From: Desulforhopalus_A sp047619065
Lineage (GTDB): Bacteria > Desulfobacterota > Desulfobulbia > Desulfobulbales > Desulfocapsaceae
Assembly: GCA_047619065.1 (NCBI GenBank)
Contig: JBLHNA010000023.1
Coordinates: 9,074-73,073, forward strand
Length of the DNA: 64,000 nt
Reading direction: 5' to 3'
The position numbers were made by a program, and so were the translations under genes. Positions 8,565 to 17,688 of the stretch are shown here, in pieces (the first letter of the stretch is position 1; every line of letters starts with the position of its first letter). The notes below the pieces were generated by a model, which was given only the letters and a program-made list of their open reading frames with translations, searched no databases and was not told where the DNA came from.

Positions 8565-10343
8565 TCACTCCACTTCCAGAAGCAGTTGCTCTATCACATC
8601 CAGTCCACCTTGCCAGAAGGTCGGATCATCAAGATCAATTCCAAACGGTTCCATGAGAGTATAAGGTGACAGGGAACCACCAGCGGAAAGAAGTTCCATA
8701 TATTTCTGCACAAAACCTTCACCCTCTTTTTTGTATAGCCCATAGAGTGCAAGTACCAGCAGTTCTCCAAAAGCATAGGAGTATACGTACCCAGGAGTGG
8801 AGAGGAAGTGCGGGATGTATGACCACCAGATACCATAGTCTTCTCCCAGGGTAACAGAGTCTCCGAACATTGCTTGCTGGGTAGCCAGCCAGTATTCGCT
8901 CAGTTGATCGCTGCTCAGTTCTCCATGGTTACGTCGACCGTCATGCATAAGTTCTTCAAATCGGTTCATTGCAGTTTGTCTGAAGACCGTGGCAAAGATG
9001 GATTCGAGTTTCTGGCAGATAAAGGCTCGGCGTTCGTCCTTGTTTTCAATAAGATCCAGCTGATTATTAAAAACCAGAAGCTCTGCGAAAACAGATGCTG
9101 TTTCTGCAAGGGGAAGGGGAGTGTTGCTGTTAAAATGACCCTTGTCCGCTGCGAGCACCTGGTGCACACCATGGCCCAACTCATGGGCAACTGTTGAGAC
9201 GTCTCTCAGGTTTCCTGTGTAGTTCACCAGAACATATGGATGTACCTCAGGGACACAGGGGTGGGCAAAGGCGCCTCCGCGCTTGCCCTGTGCAATTGGT
9301 GCATGGATCCAGCGTTTGTCAAAGAAATCACCCGCTATTTTTGCCATATCAGGAGAAAAAGCAGCAAAGGATGAAAGTACTATTTCTTTGCACGGTTGCC
9401 AGTTCACCTTGGTGGACGGTAGCGAGGGGAGTGGTGCGTACCTGTCAAAATCTTCAAGGGTATCTAAGCCGAGGATGGTTTTTTTAACATTGTAATAGCG
9501 CTGAACGATGTCATACCTGGAAGTGACGGCTTCAACCAAGGTGTCGACCGTTGAGTCCTTGAGTTCATTGTCGAGATTCATGGAGCTAACCCAGCTCGTG
9601 TGGCTGCGGAGTTTGTCCATAACCATTTTGTCCGCTGCAAGAGTGTTGAAGATGTGGGTCAGTATATGACTGTTGGCTTGGAGTCCTTCGGTCATTTCAG
9701 CAGCAGCTGTCCTGCGGATGTCTCTCGACTCACTGTAGAGATCAGTGAGAACCTCTTCTTCCGTTCGCTGTTCTGCTCCAAATTTGTAACTGCTCAGCAC
9801 CTTATTAAATAGTGTTGTCCATGACCTGCGGCCGGAGACTTCTTTTTCAAGAAGAATCTTTTCCTCGGCCTCGGAGAGCTGGTGGGGGCGATACTTTCTA
9901 AGGGACGAAAGATAGTGTTGATATTTCCCAAGGAGGACATCGCCAAGAAAAGAGTTCGCCTTTTCGTCGGTGAGGTTGTTCCATTCCAGTTCAAAGAAAA
10001 CAGTTTCCGTCCCGCACTTGGCGTCCACTTCCCTGATTCTCTGGTCAAGGGCACCCGCTTTTGCGTTTGCCATTTGTGTGGTGAAGTTGAGAAAGGAGTA
10101 GGTTGCAAGCTTTGATATCTTACAGTCAAGGGCCTCAATTCTGGTGACGAGCTGCAGGAATGTCTCAGCTGTTAAGGTGTCCATCTTCTGGTAGTACGTT
10201 TCTCGTATGGCGACGGCCTCAGTCTCACACCAGTCAATGTCACTATCTATTTCGGAGGCTTCTACGCCACTGTAGAGGTCGGCCAGCTTCCAGGTGATAT
10301 CAGTTGTTTCAAGCTGTTTGTTGAGCGGATTTGTTTCAGTCAT
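8565..10343 (-). CDS. pepF: M3 family oligoendopeptidase (PepF-type)
   Basis: Cytosolic zinc metallopeptidase that cleaves oligopeptides. 592 residues, the usual size. The zinc motif HEXXH is seen as VAHELGHGVHQ, followed by the third-ligand region ETASVFAELLVFN. The N-terminal helical half and the C-terminal FLSTPGYVYSYAFGELLVLA are typical of the PepF/M3B clade. Single gene between a convergent repeat and trpA. The start ATG (MTETNPLNKQ) agrees with the family length. Confidence 0.92.
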   Translation of the reverse strand: MTETNPLNKQLETTDITWKLADLYSGVEASEIDSDIDWCETEAVAIRETYYQKMDTLTAETFLQLVTRIEALDCKISKLATYSFLNFTTQMANAKAGALDQRIREVDAKCGTETVFFELEWNNLTDEKANSFLGDVLLGKYQHYLSSLRKYRPHQLSEAEEKILLEKEVSGRRSWTTLFNKVLSSYKFGAEQRTEEEVLTDLYSESRDIRRTAAAEMTEGLQANSHILTHIFNTLAADKMVMDKLRSHTSWVSSMNLDNELKDSTVDTLVEAVTSRYDIVQRYYNVKKTILGLDTLEDFDRYAPLPSLPSTKVNWQPCKEIVLSSFAAFSPDMAKIAGDFFDKRWIHAPIAQGKRGGAFAHPCVPEVHPYVLVNYTGNLRDVSTVAHELGHGVHQVLAADKGHFNSNTPLPLAETASVFAELLVFNNQLDLIENKDERRAFICQKLESIFATVFRQTAMNRFEELMHDGRRNHGELSSDQLSEYWLATQQAMFGDSVTLGEDYGIWWSYIPHFLSTPGYVYSYAFGELLVLALYGLYKKEGEGFVQKYMELLSAGGSLSPYTLMEPFGIDLDDPTFWQGGLDVIEQLLLEVE

Positions 10344-10394
10344 TTTTTTGCTCCGAATGTTACAGTGTCGGTTGTTTATGGTAATGGGAAAAAA

Positions 10395-11159
10395 TTATCG
10401 TAATCCTGCGATAAATGGGCCTACAGCCTCAGGGCCCTTGTCATCGACCAACCGTATGGTTTGCGAGCCAATAACAGCTATATCAGCCTTGCCTTTTAAG
10501 CTTGCCACATCGTCTTTATCCTGAATTCCAAAGCCTACAGCAAGGGGCAGTGTTGTGGCCGATTTGCACCGGGCCAGGTATGTATCAAAATCTTCATCAA
10601 AGGAGGACTTACTGCCTGTGACCCCCCGTCTGGCGACACAGTAAATGAACCCGTCGGCAGAGTTGTTGAGGGTTTTCATTCTCTGGTCGGTGGATGTTGG
10701 AGCATAGATAAGGATTGGTGCAACCTGGTAGGTCTTTGCCAGTTTGAAAAAATTCTCTCCCATTTCAGGCGAGAGATCAGGGATGATGAGACCCTGGATG
10801 TTAGTCTTCTGGCAGTCTTTGAAAAACTGTTCCTCACCGTATTTATATATGATGTTATAATAGGTCATGAAGAGAAACGGAATGTCGTGCTTGGCTGCCA
10901 TCTCGGCCCCAAAGGCCATGCATTCTTTGACGGTGGTCCCATTGGCCAAACTGTCCTGGTTTGCTTTTAAGATGACGGGGCCATCAGCCATGGGTTCGGA
11001 GAAAGGTATCTGCATTTCGATGCAGTCAACACCGTTTTCTGCCATTTGAGCGACTACTTTCCGGTTCGTTTCAAAAGACGGATAGCCAAGTACGATGTGG
11101 GTCATCAGTAGAATATCTTTTTCCTGACGTTTCTTGCGTAAAGTATTTTCCAATAACAT
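10395..11159 (-). CDS. trpA: Tryptophan synthase alpha chain
   Basis: Cleaves indole-3-glycerol phosphate to indole, which passes to TrpB. About 254 residues from the chosen start MLLENTLRKKRQEKDILLMT; an upstream ATG at 11258 would overlap trpB and add 33 residues with no family match. The catalytic Glu is in DCIEMQIPFSEPMADGP and Asp in LIIPDLSPE; the phosphate-binding loop is VGFGIQ. Lies 53 bases after trpB. No other trp gene is in the window. Confidence 0.95.
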   Translation of the reverse strand: MLLENTLRKKRQEKDILLMTHIVLGYPSFETNRKVVAQMAENGVDCIEMQIPFSEPMADGPVILKANQDSLANGTTVKECMAFGAEMAAKHDIPFLFMTYYNIIYKYGEEQFFKDCQKTNIQGLIIPDLSPEMGENFFKLAKTYQVAPILIYAPTSTDQRMKTLNNSADGFIYCVARRGVTGSKSSFDEDFDTYLARCKSATTLPLAVGFGIQDKDDVASLKGKADIAVIGSQTIRLVDDKGPEAVGPFIAGLR

Positions 11160-11212
11160 AAGATCTGTTCCAATAGAGGAGGTTGGTTCGATGAGTCGTT
11201 GTTTCGTCTTGA

Positions 11213-12442
11213 CTATTTGTCGTATTCTTTTGCACGATCGATGATAAACTTCTTCCACGAGGGATCATCACAGGCGTGGGCGATTGTGAAGATGTCTTTG
11301 TCTCCTCGACCTGATTGGTTGATGATGATCGCTTCATCGCGGCCAAGCTTTGGTGCTTCCTTAAATGCCTGAACGAAGGCATGGGTCGATTCAAGAGCTG
11401 GAATAATGCCCTCCATCTTCATGGTGAGATCCAAGGCTTCCATCACTTCATCGTCAGTTGCACACTCAAAGCGCACCTTTTTCTGTTCCCAGAGATCAGC
11501 GAGGATCGGGCTCACTCCAACGTAGTCAAGGCCGGCTGAGACGGAGTGGGTCTCAAGCATTTGTCCTTCATCGTTTTGCAGGAACATCGTTTTGTACCCC
11601 TGGGCAATGCCAGGAGAGGCGTCATTACCGCAAAGTCTTGAGGCATGAAGACCTGATTGTAACCCTTTTCCACCGGCTTCAACGCCTATAAGTTCGACGT
11701 TTTTTTCATCCAGAAATCCCTGGAAGATGCCCATGGCGTTAGAGCCGCCACCTACGCAGGCATATACTTTAGTGGGTAGCTGTCCATGGCAGGCGACTAT
11801 TTGTTTTCGGGCTTCCTGGCCAATGATAGATTGGAACCAGGAGACCATCTCCGGAAAAGGTGCTGGCCCACAGGCGGTTCCGAGTACATAGTGGGTTGAA
11901 TCAACATTGGTTACCCAATCACGAAAGGCTTCATTGATGGCGTCTTTTAGAGTCCTTGAACCATCTTTTACAGGGATAACTGTAGCCCCCATCTTTTCCA
12001 TCCAGAACACGTTTGGACGTTGTCTTTGGACATCGACTTCACCCATGTAGATGGTGCATTCAAAGCCAAATTTAGCAGCCATGGTTGCCGTTGCCACACC
12101 GTGTTGACCTGCACCGGTTTCTGCAATGACTCTTTTCTTACCCATCTGCTTTACAAGTAAACCCTGGCCCATCACGTTGTTTGCCTTGTGGGCTCCTGTG
12201 TGGTTCAGATCTTCCCGTTTGATAAAGATCTTCGCACCGCCAAAGTGTTTAGTGAGGTTCTCGGCATAGGTGAGGGGAGTAGGCCTGCAAGAGTATGAGC
12301 CCATAAGGTCTACATATTCTTTCCAAAAGGCGGGGTCTTTTCTTGCAGCAGCATAGCTGATTTTGAGTTGTTCAAATGTTTCATGTAGAATTTCAGGGAT
12401 AAAAGCTCCACCCCAATTACCAAAATAACCTTTTGTGTCCAT
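11213..12442 (-). CDS. trpB: Tryptophan synthase beta chain
   Basis: PLP enzyme that joins indole with serine. 409 residues. The PLP lysine is in HTGAHKANN and the phosphate-binding glycine loop is CVGGGSNAMG; GNWGGAFIPE at the start and NQSGRGDKD at the end are family signatures. First gene of a trpBA pair. The 169-base gap to the divergent fliW must hold both promoters. Confidence 0.97.
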   Translation of the reverse strand: MDTKGYFGNWGGAFIPEILHETFEQLKISYAAARKDPAFWKEYVDLMGSYSCRPTPLTYAENLTKHFGGAKIFIKREDLNHTGAHKANNVMGQGLLVKQMGKKRVIAETGAGQHGVATATMAAKFGFECTIYMGEVDVQRQRPNVFWMEKMGATVIPVKDGSRTLKDAINEAFRDWVTNVDSTHYVLGTACGPAPFPEMVSWFQSIIGQEARKQIVACHGQLPTKVYACVGGGSNAMGIFQGFLDEKNVELIGVEAGGKGLQSGLHASRLCGNDASPGIAQGYKTMFLQNDEGQMLETHSVSAGLDYVGVSPILADLWEQKKVRFECATDDEVMEALDLTMKMEGIIPALESTHAFVQAFKEAPKLGRDEAIIINQSGRGDKDIFTIAHACDDPSWKKFIIDRAKEYDK

Positions 12443-12611
12443 TCTCTACTCCGTAGTCTCGCGTGTTGGGAATTATTCGTTTAACGTCAAAATTGTAAGC
12501 AGTTTTCTTTCGTCTCAATAGGGGAAATATAATAATTACTTGTGTCTCTACCAGAAAATTTGATAACCTACCAAAAATAATAAAAGAATTTTTCTGGTGA
12601 AGGAGGATCGT

Positions 12612-13049
12612 ATGAAAAAAGATGGAGATGTCAAAGACAGTCCCGCAGTCAATGCCGATAAGATCGTAACTTTTCCCCTGGGGATACCGGGCTTTGAAAA
12701 ATACACTACTTATATCGTTTATCACAAGGAAGAAAGTGGATTAGGTGCCTATTGGCTAGAGTCTTGTGATGATGATACAGTTACTTTTACTCTTGTGGCT
12801 CCGGATCAGTATGGCCTCAGCTATGAACTGGAGTTAAGTGATGAAGAGTTTGCAATACTTGAGGCTGATAAAGTTGAAGACCTTGGGGTCTTTATGGTGC
12901 TGTCAAAAAAGCCAAATGAACAGACAGGCGGACAGAGCATTAACGCGAATATTCGTGGCCCTATTATTATAAACCCCATAAAACGTATTGGAATCCAGAA
13001 AGTTATAACCAGGCCTCAGGTTAATACGACAATTATGGATGCCATTTAA
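12612..13049 (+). CDS. fliW: Flagellar assembly factor FliW
   Basis: In other bacteria FliW binds flagellin and the translation regulator CsrA. 145 residues; it contains FPLGIPGFEKYTTYIV and LVLSKK-like core segments of the family and ends with NPIKRIGIQKVI. An AAGGAGG ribosome site at 12600-12606 fixes the start at the ATG 12612 rather than the GTG at 12597. It is alone: no csrA or flagellin gene is near, so the rest of the flagellar set must be elsewhere. Confidence 0.92.
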   Translation: MKKDGDVKDSPAVNADKIVTFPLGIPGFEKYTTYIVYHKEESGLGAYWLESCDDDTVTFTLVAPDQYGLSYELELSDEEFAILEADKVEDLGVFMVLSKKPNEQTGGQSINANIRGPIIINPIKRIGIQKVITRPQVNTTIMDAI

Positions 13050-13052
13050 GGC

Positions 13053-13204
13053 CACTCTGAAAAATGGATAATTCGCACAACTGCATCGTTGCAGCATAAA
13101 TTTTATCCTCGGAGGAAAGCGCAGACTCCGATATCTCTTATATGCCTGTGGTAAAATGTATACTGCGTCTCGAATCTGAACAAATTTTCTAATTTTTCAA
13201 AGCA
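13053..13204. repeat. Small inverted-repeat element after fliW
   Basis: Ends CTCTGAAAAATGGATAA and TTCTAATTTTTCAAAG are imperfect inverted repeats (about 13055 and 13190-13202). The inside contains GCGCAGACTCCGA and TATACTGCGTCTCG. Non-coding, placed between the convergent fliW and the next gene. Confidence 0.45.
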
Positions 13205-13229
13205 CCCTCAAGTTTTCTGCAAATTCTAG

Positions 13230-14840
13230 CTATTGCAGTTGTTCTCTGCAGACGGCTGCAAAATCTTCCGGGTAATGGCCGTTAATGAAGCGGAGTTGCG
13301 CTTCGCTAAAAGCTCCGGGAGATTCTGGTAGACGTGGTAAAAAAGCATACAGTAGTGGCTGGATGGGAGAAGAATCCTGGCCAATACGCTTAGAATACTC
13401 TATCGAAGTAACCATCTGTGCTCCCAGACCGGCTAGAGCCTGTTGGGCTTTATAGATGGCTGTGTCGAGTGAGCGCCTCATTGTATCGTCGCACTCAAGA
13501 ATGTTCCCCGGACAGCTCTTTGTCTTATCAATAAGTGGCATTAACTGTAGTTCCCATTGTGAGGTTTGTGCCTTGGGAACAAAAAGAATGACCTGCTCAT
13601 CCCTGTAAACTATCAACTCAGAGCTCAGATCTGCTCTTTCATCCATTCGTATATTATGTAATATCGCTTTCTGGTAGTCGATGAAAAAATCACTTCCATA
13701 TTGATTGCGATACTGGTCAATGACTTCTGTAACAAGATCTCCACAGCAATATGCTGACATTTCCCCTCGGGTCTCTACCGTGCCTCCCCGGTACTCTTGT
13801 ACACTTTCGGGCACCATAGCGTACTGTTGGTGTACCTGTTGATGCGAGGCATGTAGACGATAGCCTGTCGGAGCATAATCAAAACCAAAATTCCAGCCCC
13901 AGAGTGTTGCTTGCTTAGGCGTAGATGAGTTGATCTTAAGAAGGACTTCCTGCCTGAGACCCTCTAACTGGCTTTCAGTTAGAGTTCTGACTTCTCCTGA
14001 AAGAGCGATATTAAGGGATTCGGCCAGGCGGATATAGGTCCGTTGGTAATAGAGGTGTCTTATACCTTGCACGTCTTGTGACTGTAGCTCAGATATAGAA
14101 TACCGGATAGCGTCGTCTGCCATGTTGGCGGCATAATGTCCTCCGGATATATACGAATTTCTTCGTAGATATTCAAAGACATGGGTTTTGTCTGCTTTTT
14201 TGTATTCTCCTACAATCTCACTACCACCTTGTGCTCCAGGGCGGATGACCATTGCAATTTTATACGAATCAGGGAGGTGGGGGTTATTTGCCACCGCTTC
14301 AAAAAGAAGATGGTTGTGAATAACAGGACGTAGTCCTCGATCATCAGATTCTTTGTACAGTAGCCCAATGGTCTGGTCTCGATTGTTTACAATTTCGCAG
14401 CTGAGATGTGCCAGATGGATCAGATCTTCAGGATCTGTTGAGCTTGTCGCAAGTGCGAGCTGAAGGGGTTGGGGCAATTTGTCAATGAGTGACGGCTCTA
14501 TGTTTTCAGCCTCTAGTATGGAAGAAAATGAGACCTTTTCCTGAGCTTGTATTCGGATCCTTTTGTAGTTGTTTGCACTGGCATCCGCCCAGACCTTATC
14601 TATAAATGTACGTCCTCTAAAAGGTAGTGGGTTGGGGATTTCAAAAATCCAGTCCGCATTTTTTACAGACACATTTGCATCAGGATAATTTCTTCTATTG
14701 TCAACCACGTTGCCTTTGGTGTCTTTACCTAAGGTGTCGATCTTTGTCTCTGGTCTGAGGTTGGTAACCTCATAGGTCGGCTTGTGAATACCGTATTTAA
14801 ATTCCCCTTCGGGTGTGACGCAGCTTTCGATTCTTGTCAT
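13230..14840 (-). CDS. Conserved-looking protein of unknown function, possible HIT/GalT-like fold
   Basis: 536 residues, no signal peptide and no membrane segment. I do not recognise the family. About residues 310-360 contain LHASHQQVHQQYAMVPESV, whose spaced His/Gln residues resemble the active-site strand of HIT and galactose-1-phosphate uridylyltransferase proteins, and later come VILFVPKAQTSQWELQLMP, reminiscent of the C-terminal half of that fold; this is only a motif-level guess. A Cys pair (AYCCGD) sits between them. The ATG overlaps the rsmI stop by four bases, so it is translationally coupled to rsmI. Confidence 0.75.
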   Translation of the reverse strand: MTRIESCVTPEGEFKYGIHKPTYEVTNLRPETKIDTLGKDTKGNVVDNRRNYPDANVSVKNADWIFEIPNPLPFRGRTFIDKVWADASANNYKRIRIQAQEKVSFSSILEAENIEPSLIDKLPQPLQLALATSSTDPEDLIHLAHLSCEIVNNRDQTIGLLYKESDDRGLRPVIHNHLLFEAVANNPHLPDSYKIAMVIRPGAQGGSEIVGEYKKADKTHVFEYLRRNSYISGGHYAANMADDAIRYSISELQSQDVQGIRHLYYQRTYIRLAESLNIALSGEVRTLTESQLEGLRQEVLLKINSSTPKQATLWGWNFGFDYAPTGYRLHASHQQVHQQYAMVPESVQEYRGGTVETRGEMSAYCCGDLVTEVIDQYRNQYGSDFFIDYQKAILHNIRMDERADLSSELIVYRDEQVILFVPKAQTSQWELQLMPLIDKTKSCPGNILECDDTMRRSLDTAIYKAQQALAGLGAQMVTSIEYSKRIGQDSSPIQPLLYAFLPRLPESPGAFSEAQLRFINGHYPEDFAAVCREQLQ

Positions 14841-15694
14841 GACTTATCTTTCCAAAGAGAGAGAGCTTGCTGATAAACAACTGACTTGGAGACACCGAGA
14901 TCAGCTGCAAGTTTTTTACTCACATCTTTGAGGCTGAGCTCAGAATTATCTCTGTACCAGCATATGAGCTCTTCGATGGTCTCACCCTGGACCTCATCTT
15001 TCTTCCCTGGGTAGATGATGAGTACAAATTCGCCGCGCATCTGGTTGGTTTTCGATTTTTCAAGTAAGCGACTGAGGGAACCGGCCTCAAGATCTTCAAA
15101 CGATTTTGTTATTTCACGGGCCCAGAACACCTGCCTTTCACCATAGACATCAAAGGCTTCCTGTAAAAAAGCTTCAATCCGTCTGGGGGATTCGTAAAAA
15201 ACAACAGGGTACTCACTATTTGAAAGCGATGAGAGCAGTTTTTGTCGCTGACCTTTTTTGGAAGGGGCGAAGCCGATAAAGAGAAAACCATCACCCGTGT
15301 ATCCAGAAGCAGACATCGCTGTAGTTACAGCAGAAGGCCCTGGAAGGGGGACGACAACAACACCTTCTTCGTGGGCTTTCTGCACCAGTATTGCACCAGG
15401 GTCTGAAATCCCCGGAGTACCGGCATCACTAATAAGTGCGATGTTTTGCCCTTCTTTAATAAGGCGTATGAGATGGACACTTTTTTCAGCCTCTTTTTCT
15501 CTGTAATAACTGATAAGACGTGTGCTGATGTCAAAGTGGTTGAGGAGTTTCTTGCTGTGTCTTGTGTCTTCCGCCGCGATAAGATCAACTTCTTTTAAAA
15601 TTCTGAGGGCGCGAAGTGTTATGTCTTCAAGATTCCCGATGGGGGTCGGGACGATGTATAGACATCCCTGATTGTTCTCTATAGTTGATTCCAT
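14837..15694 (-). CDS. rsmI: 16S rRNA (cytidine-1402 2'-O)-methyltransferase
   Basis: SAM-dependent enzyme that methylates C1402 in the ribosomal P site. 285 residues. It shows the tetrapyrrole-methylase fold with CLYIVPTPIGNLEDITLRAL at the start, AAEDTRHSKKLLNHF, LISDAGTPGISDPG and the VVPLPGPSAVTTAMSASG loop, all RsmI signatures. First gene of a two-gene unit with the unknown protein downstream. Confidence 0.95.
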   Translation of the reverse strand: MESTIENNQGCLYIVPTPIGNLEDITLRALRILKEVDLIAAEDTRHSKKLLNHFDISTRLISYYREKEAEKSVHLIRLIKEGQNIALISDAGTPGISDPGAILVQKAHEEGVVVVPLPGPSAVTTAMSASGYTGDGFLFIGFAPSKKGQRQKLLSSLSNSEYPVVFYESPRRIEAFLQEAFDVYGERQVFWAREITKSFEDLEAGSLSRLLEKSKTNQMRGEFVLIIYPGKKDEVQGETIEELICWYRDNSELSLKDVSKKLAADLGVSKSVVYQQALSLWKDKS

Positions 15695-15858
15695 GTTTGT
15701 TCAGGTGATGAAAGATAGAAGTAGTTAGTGCCTAAGATATAAAAATAACTATTATGGTCAATTGAATTGGAAATTGCATCCTGTTTTCTTGACTGATTCA
15801 AAAAATGTGTGCACTACTATGTAGTAGTAAAGCTTCTCTGGAGACTCAGTCATGAGAG

Positions 15859-16121
15859 TTTTCACCTAAATATTGCAATTACCAAGTTTGCCGAAGATGA
15901 CAGGCAACAGACACGCAGGTGTACTTGTGTACATCACGTGGCTGTTAACGAAGCAGATTCGGTAAAATCGGTGATCCCGAAGGGTGGTAAACATACGAAA
16001 ATACATTTTTTAAAATTCATGAGTAAGTGAAGGATGCTTTTAGCATTCTATGCGTAAACACATTTAAATTATATATAAAATGTGTTTTCCGAATGTTTGA
16101 CATGCAAAATTTAGGTTTCAT
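15859..16121. mobile_element. MITE-like element, repeat family 3, copy A
   Basis: 263 bp with terminal inverted repeats TTTTCACCTAAATATTGC and GCAAAATTTAGGTTTCAT. The inside shares AACGAAGCAGATTCGGTAAA and GATCCCGAAGGGTGGTAAAC with the related element at 36091-36346. No protein is encoded; a short frame through it is not conserved in the other copy. It fills most of the 465-base gap between rsmI and the selenoprotein permease. Confidence 0.7.
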
Positions 16122-16159
16122 GACATCGTAACGGTATTCAAATAAAGGTAGAGTAGATA

Positions 16160-17344
16160 ATGACATTTTTGATAGCACTAATGGATGAGGTTTGGGAAAT
16201 ACTCCTCGATTCATCTTTTTATATTTTACTGGGTATTGCCATTGCCGGCCTCTTAAAGGTGACTCTAAATCCTAACACTATACTCGAACACCTTGGGAAG
16301 GGAAGGTTTCTGTCTGTCATAAAGGCATCGTTTTTCGGCGTGCCGCTACCATTGTGATCTTGTGGTGTGCTGCCGGCGGCAGCATCATTACGTAAACAGG
16401 GAGCTAATAAAGGAGCAACAACCGCTTTTTTAATTTCCACTCCTGAGTCTGGGGTGGATTCGATTGCGGTCACCTATGCACTACTTGATCCTGTTATGAC
16501 AATTGTGAGACCCGTGGCCGCTTTTTGTACAGCAGTATTTGCAGGGATTGCTGAAAACACCTTGTTTTGGAAAAATGAAGACCAGCAGCTGGTTATTGAC
16601 CGTCGTTGTCCTGTTGATGGTTGTTGTGATGGAATAGATTGTCCTGATGAGGTGCATCGTCACCACCACAGCTACAAAGAGAAGGTCGTTGCAGGGCTGC
16701 GATTTAGTTATCAGGATGTTTGGGGGGATATTGCAGTATGGTTTTTTATTGGGGTGTTTATCGCGGCACTCATTACAGTGCTGGTACCCGATGAAGTGAT
16801 GGCCACTTTTCTAGGCGGTGGTCTAAGTTCGATGCTGTTGATGCTTGTTGTCGGTATCCCATTGTATATCTGTGCGACTGCTTCAACACCGGTTGCAGCA
16901 GCTCTTATACTAAAAGGCGTCAGTCCAGGAGCCGCTCTTGTTTTTCTTCTTGTGGGTCCGGCCACAAATGTAACATCTCTTTCTGTACTTATAGGGATAT
17001 TAGGTAAAAAAAGCAGTTTGCTCTATCTTGCATCACTTTCATTTTGTGCAGTGCTCTTTGGACTAGGTGTGGATTGGCTGTATCAGTTCCTTAATATTTC
17101 TCCGAGGGCGATATTAGGAGAGGCAACAGAGCTGATTCCTCTTGGCGTGAAATGGGTTTCAGCCATTGTTTTACTGGGTTTTTCTGTACAGCCTCTACGT
17201 TTTTATCTCAAAAAACTCGTAACCCCGAAAAAGAAACAGACCACTTTTATCAGTGGCTTTCCAATCGCTGGTGAAAAAAATGCCAACAGGGTGCCGGTGG
17301 AAAAAGATACACATTGTCATGGGCATGATCACCATAAACGCTGA
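16160..17344 (+). CDS. Selenocysteine-containing permease (DUF318 / SO_0444-type metal(loid) efflux family)
   Basis: Two consecutive frames join through an in-frame TGA at 16355-16357 into one 394-residue membrane protein. Around the stop it reads GVPLPL-[TGA]-SCGVLPAA; relatives have PLCSCGV there, so TGA replaces the first Cys of the conserved Cys-Ser-Cys site, i.e. Sec66. A perfect 7-bp hairpin with a GGC loop begins 10 bases after the TGA. About eight membrane helices and a cytoplasmic His/Cys loop (CPVDGCCDGIDCPDEVHRHH, about 153-172) and a His-rich tail (HCHGHDHHKR) suggest a metal or metalloid substrate. The family match is from memory of conserved motifs; the substrate is not known. 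Confidence 0.88.
16368..16384 (+). promoter_or_regulatory. Candidate bacterial SECIS hairpin
   Basis: TGCTGCC-GGC-GGCAGCA: seven perfect base pairs and a three-base loop whose first base is G, inside the coding sequence. The loop begins 17 bases after the TGA at 16355-16357, within the spacing described for bacterial SECIS elements, which bind SelB. Confidence 0.75.
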
Positions 17345-17364
17345 TTTTGCCCCTGTGGTGTGCT

Positions 17365-17597
17365 AGCCCAAATTTCTCATGACTTTTTGATTTGAAACTC
17401 AATTGTTTGTTTTTATAGTTTAAAAATGACTTCCTTAGTTAACAGGGTGTTTTGCGTTTCAGATCAAAAAGTTCACCCTTCGGGCCAACAGATTTATCCG
17501 CAGTTGCTTCGTTACCGAGCATTTGCAGTAGATTATTACAGCTTCATGCCCGGTGTCTCGACCTGCGAAAAACTTTGTTGGTGAGAAATCCGGGCTG
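17365..17597 (+). repeat. Dispersed repeat family 1, copy 3
   Basis: Same element as at 6307-6774: begins AGCCCAAATTTCTCATGAC, has the inner inverted pair ACTTTTTGATTTGAAAC / TTTCAGATCAAAAAGTT and ends GTGAGAAATCCGGGCT. It carries variants shared with copy 4 (AGCATTTGCAGTAGATT), so copies 3 and 4 form a subgroup. It occupies the gap between the permease and pfkA. Confidence 0.85.
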
Positions 17598-17688
17598 ATA
17601 AAAATTTGAAGTAAAGAACCGAAAGGGGCATAATATAAAGACCAAACCTATTCTAGAAAAATAAATCTCAAACCTGTAAAGGAAGATA

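Noticed and set aside
11160..11258. Longer trpA start at 11258
   Set aside because: It would overlap trpB by 46 bases and adds 33 residues that do not resemble the TrpA N-terminus.
15809..16030. A 73-codon frame near the selenoprotein permease
   Set aside because: It runs through the family 3 element and is not kept in the other copy at 36091-36346.
16160..16366. Permease pseudogene broken by a nonsense mutation at 16355-16357
   Set aside because: The TGA falls exactly on a Cys that is conserved in the family, the reading is otherwise intact for 394 residues, and a SECIS-like hairpin lies at the correct distance.
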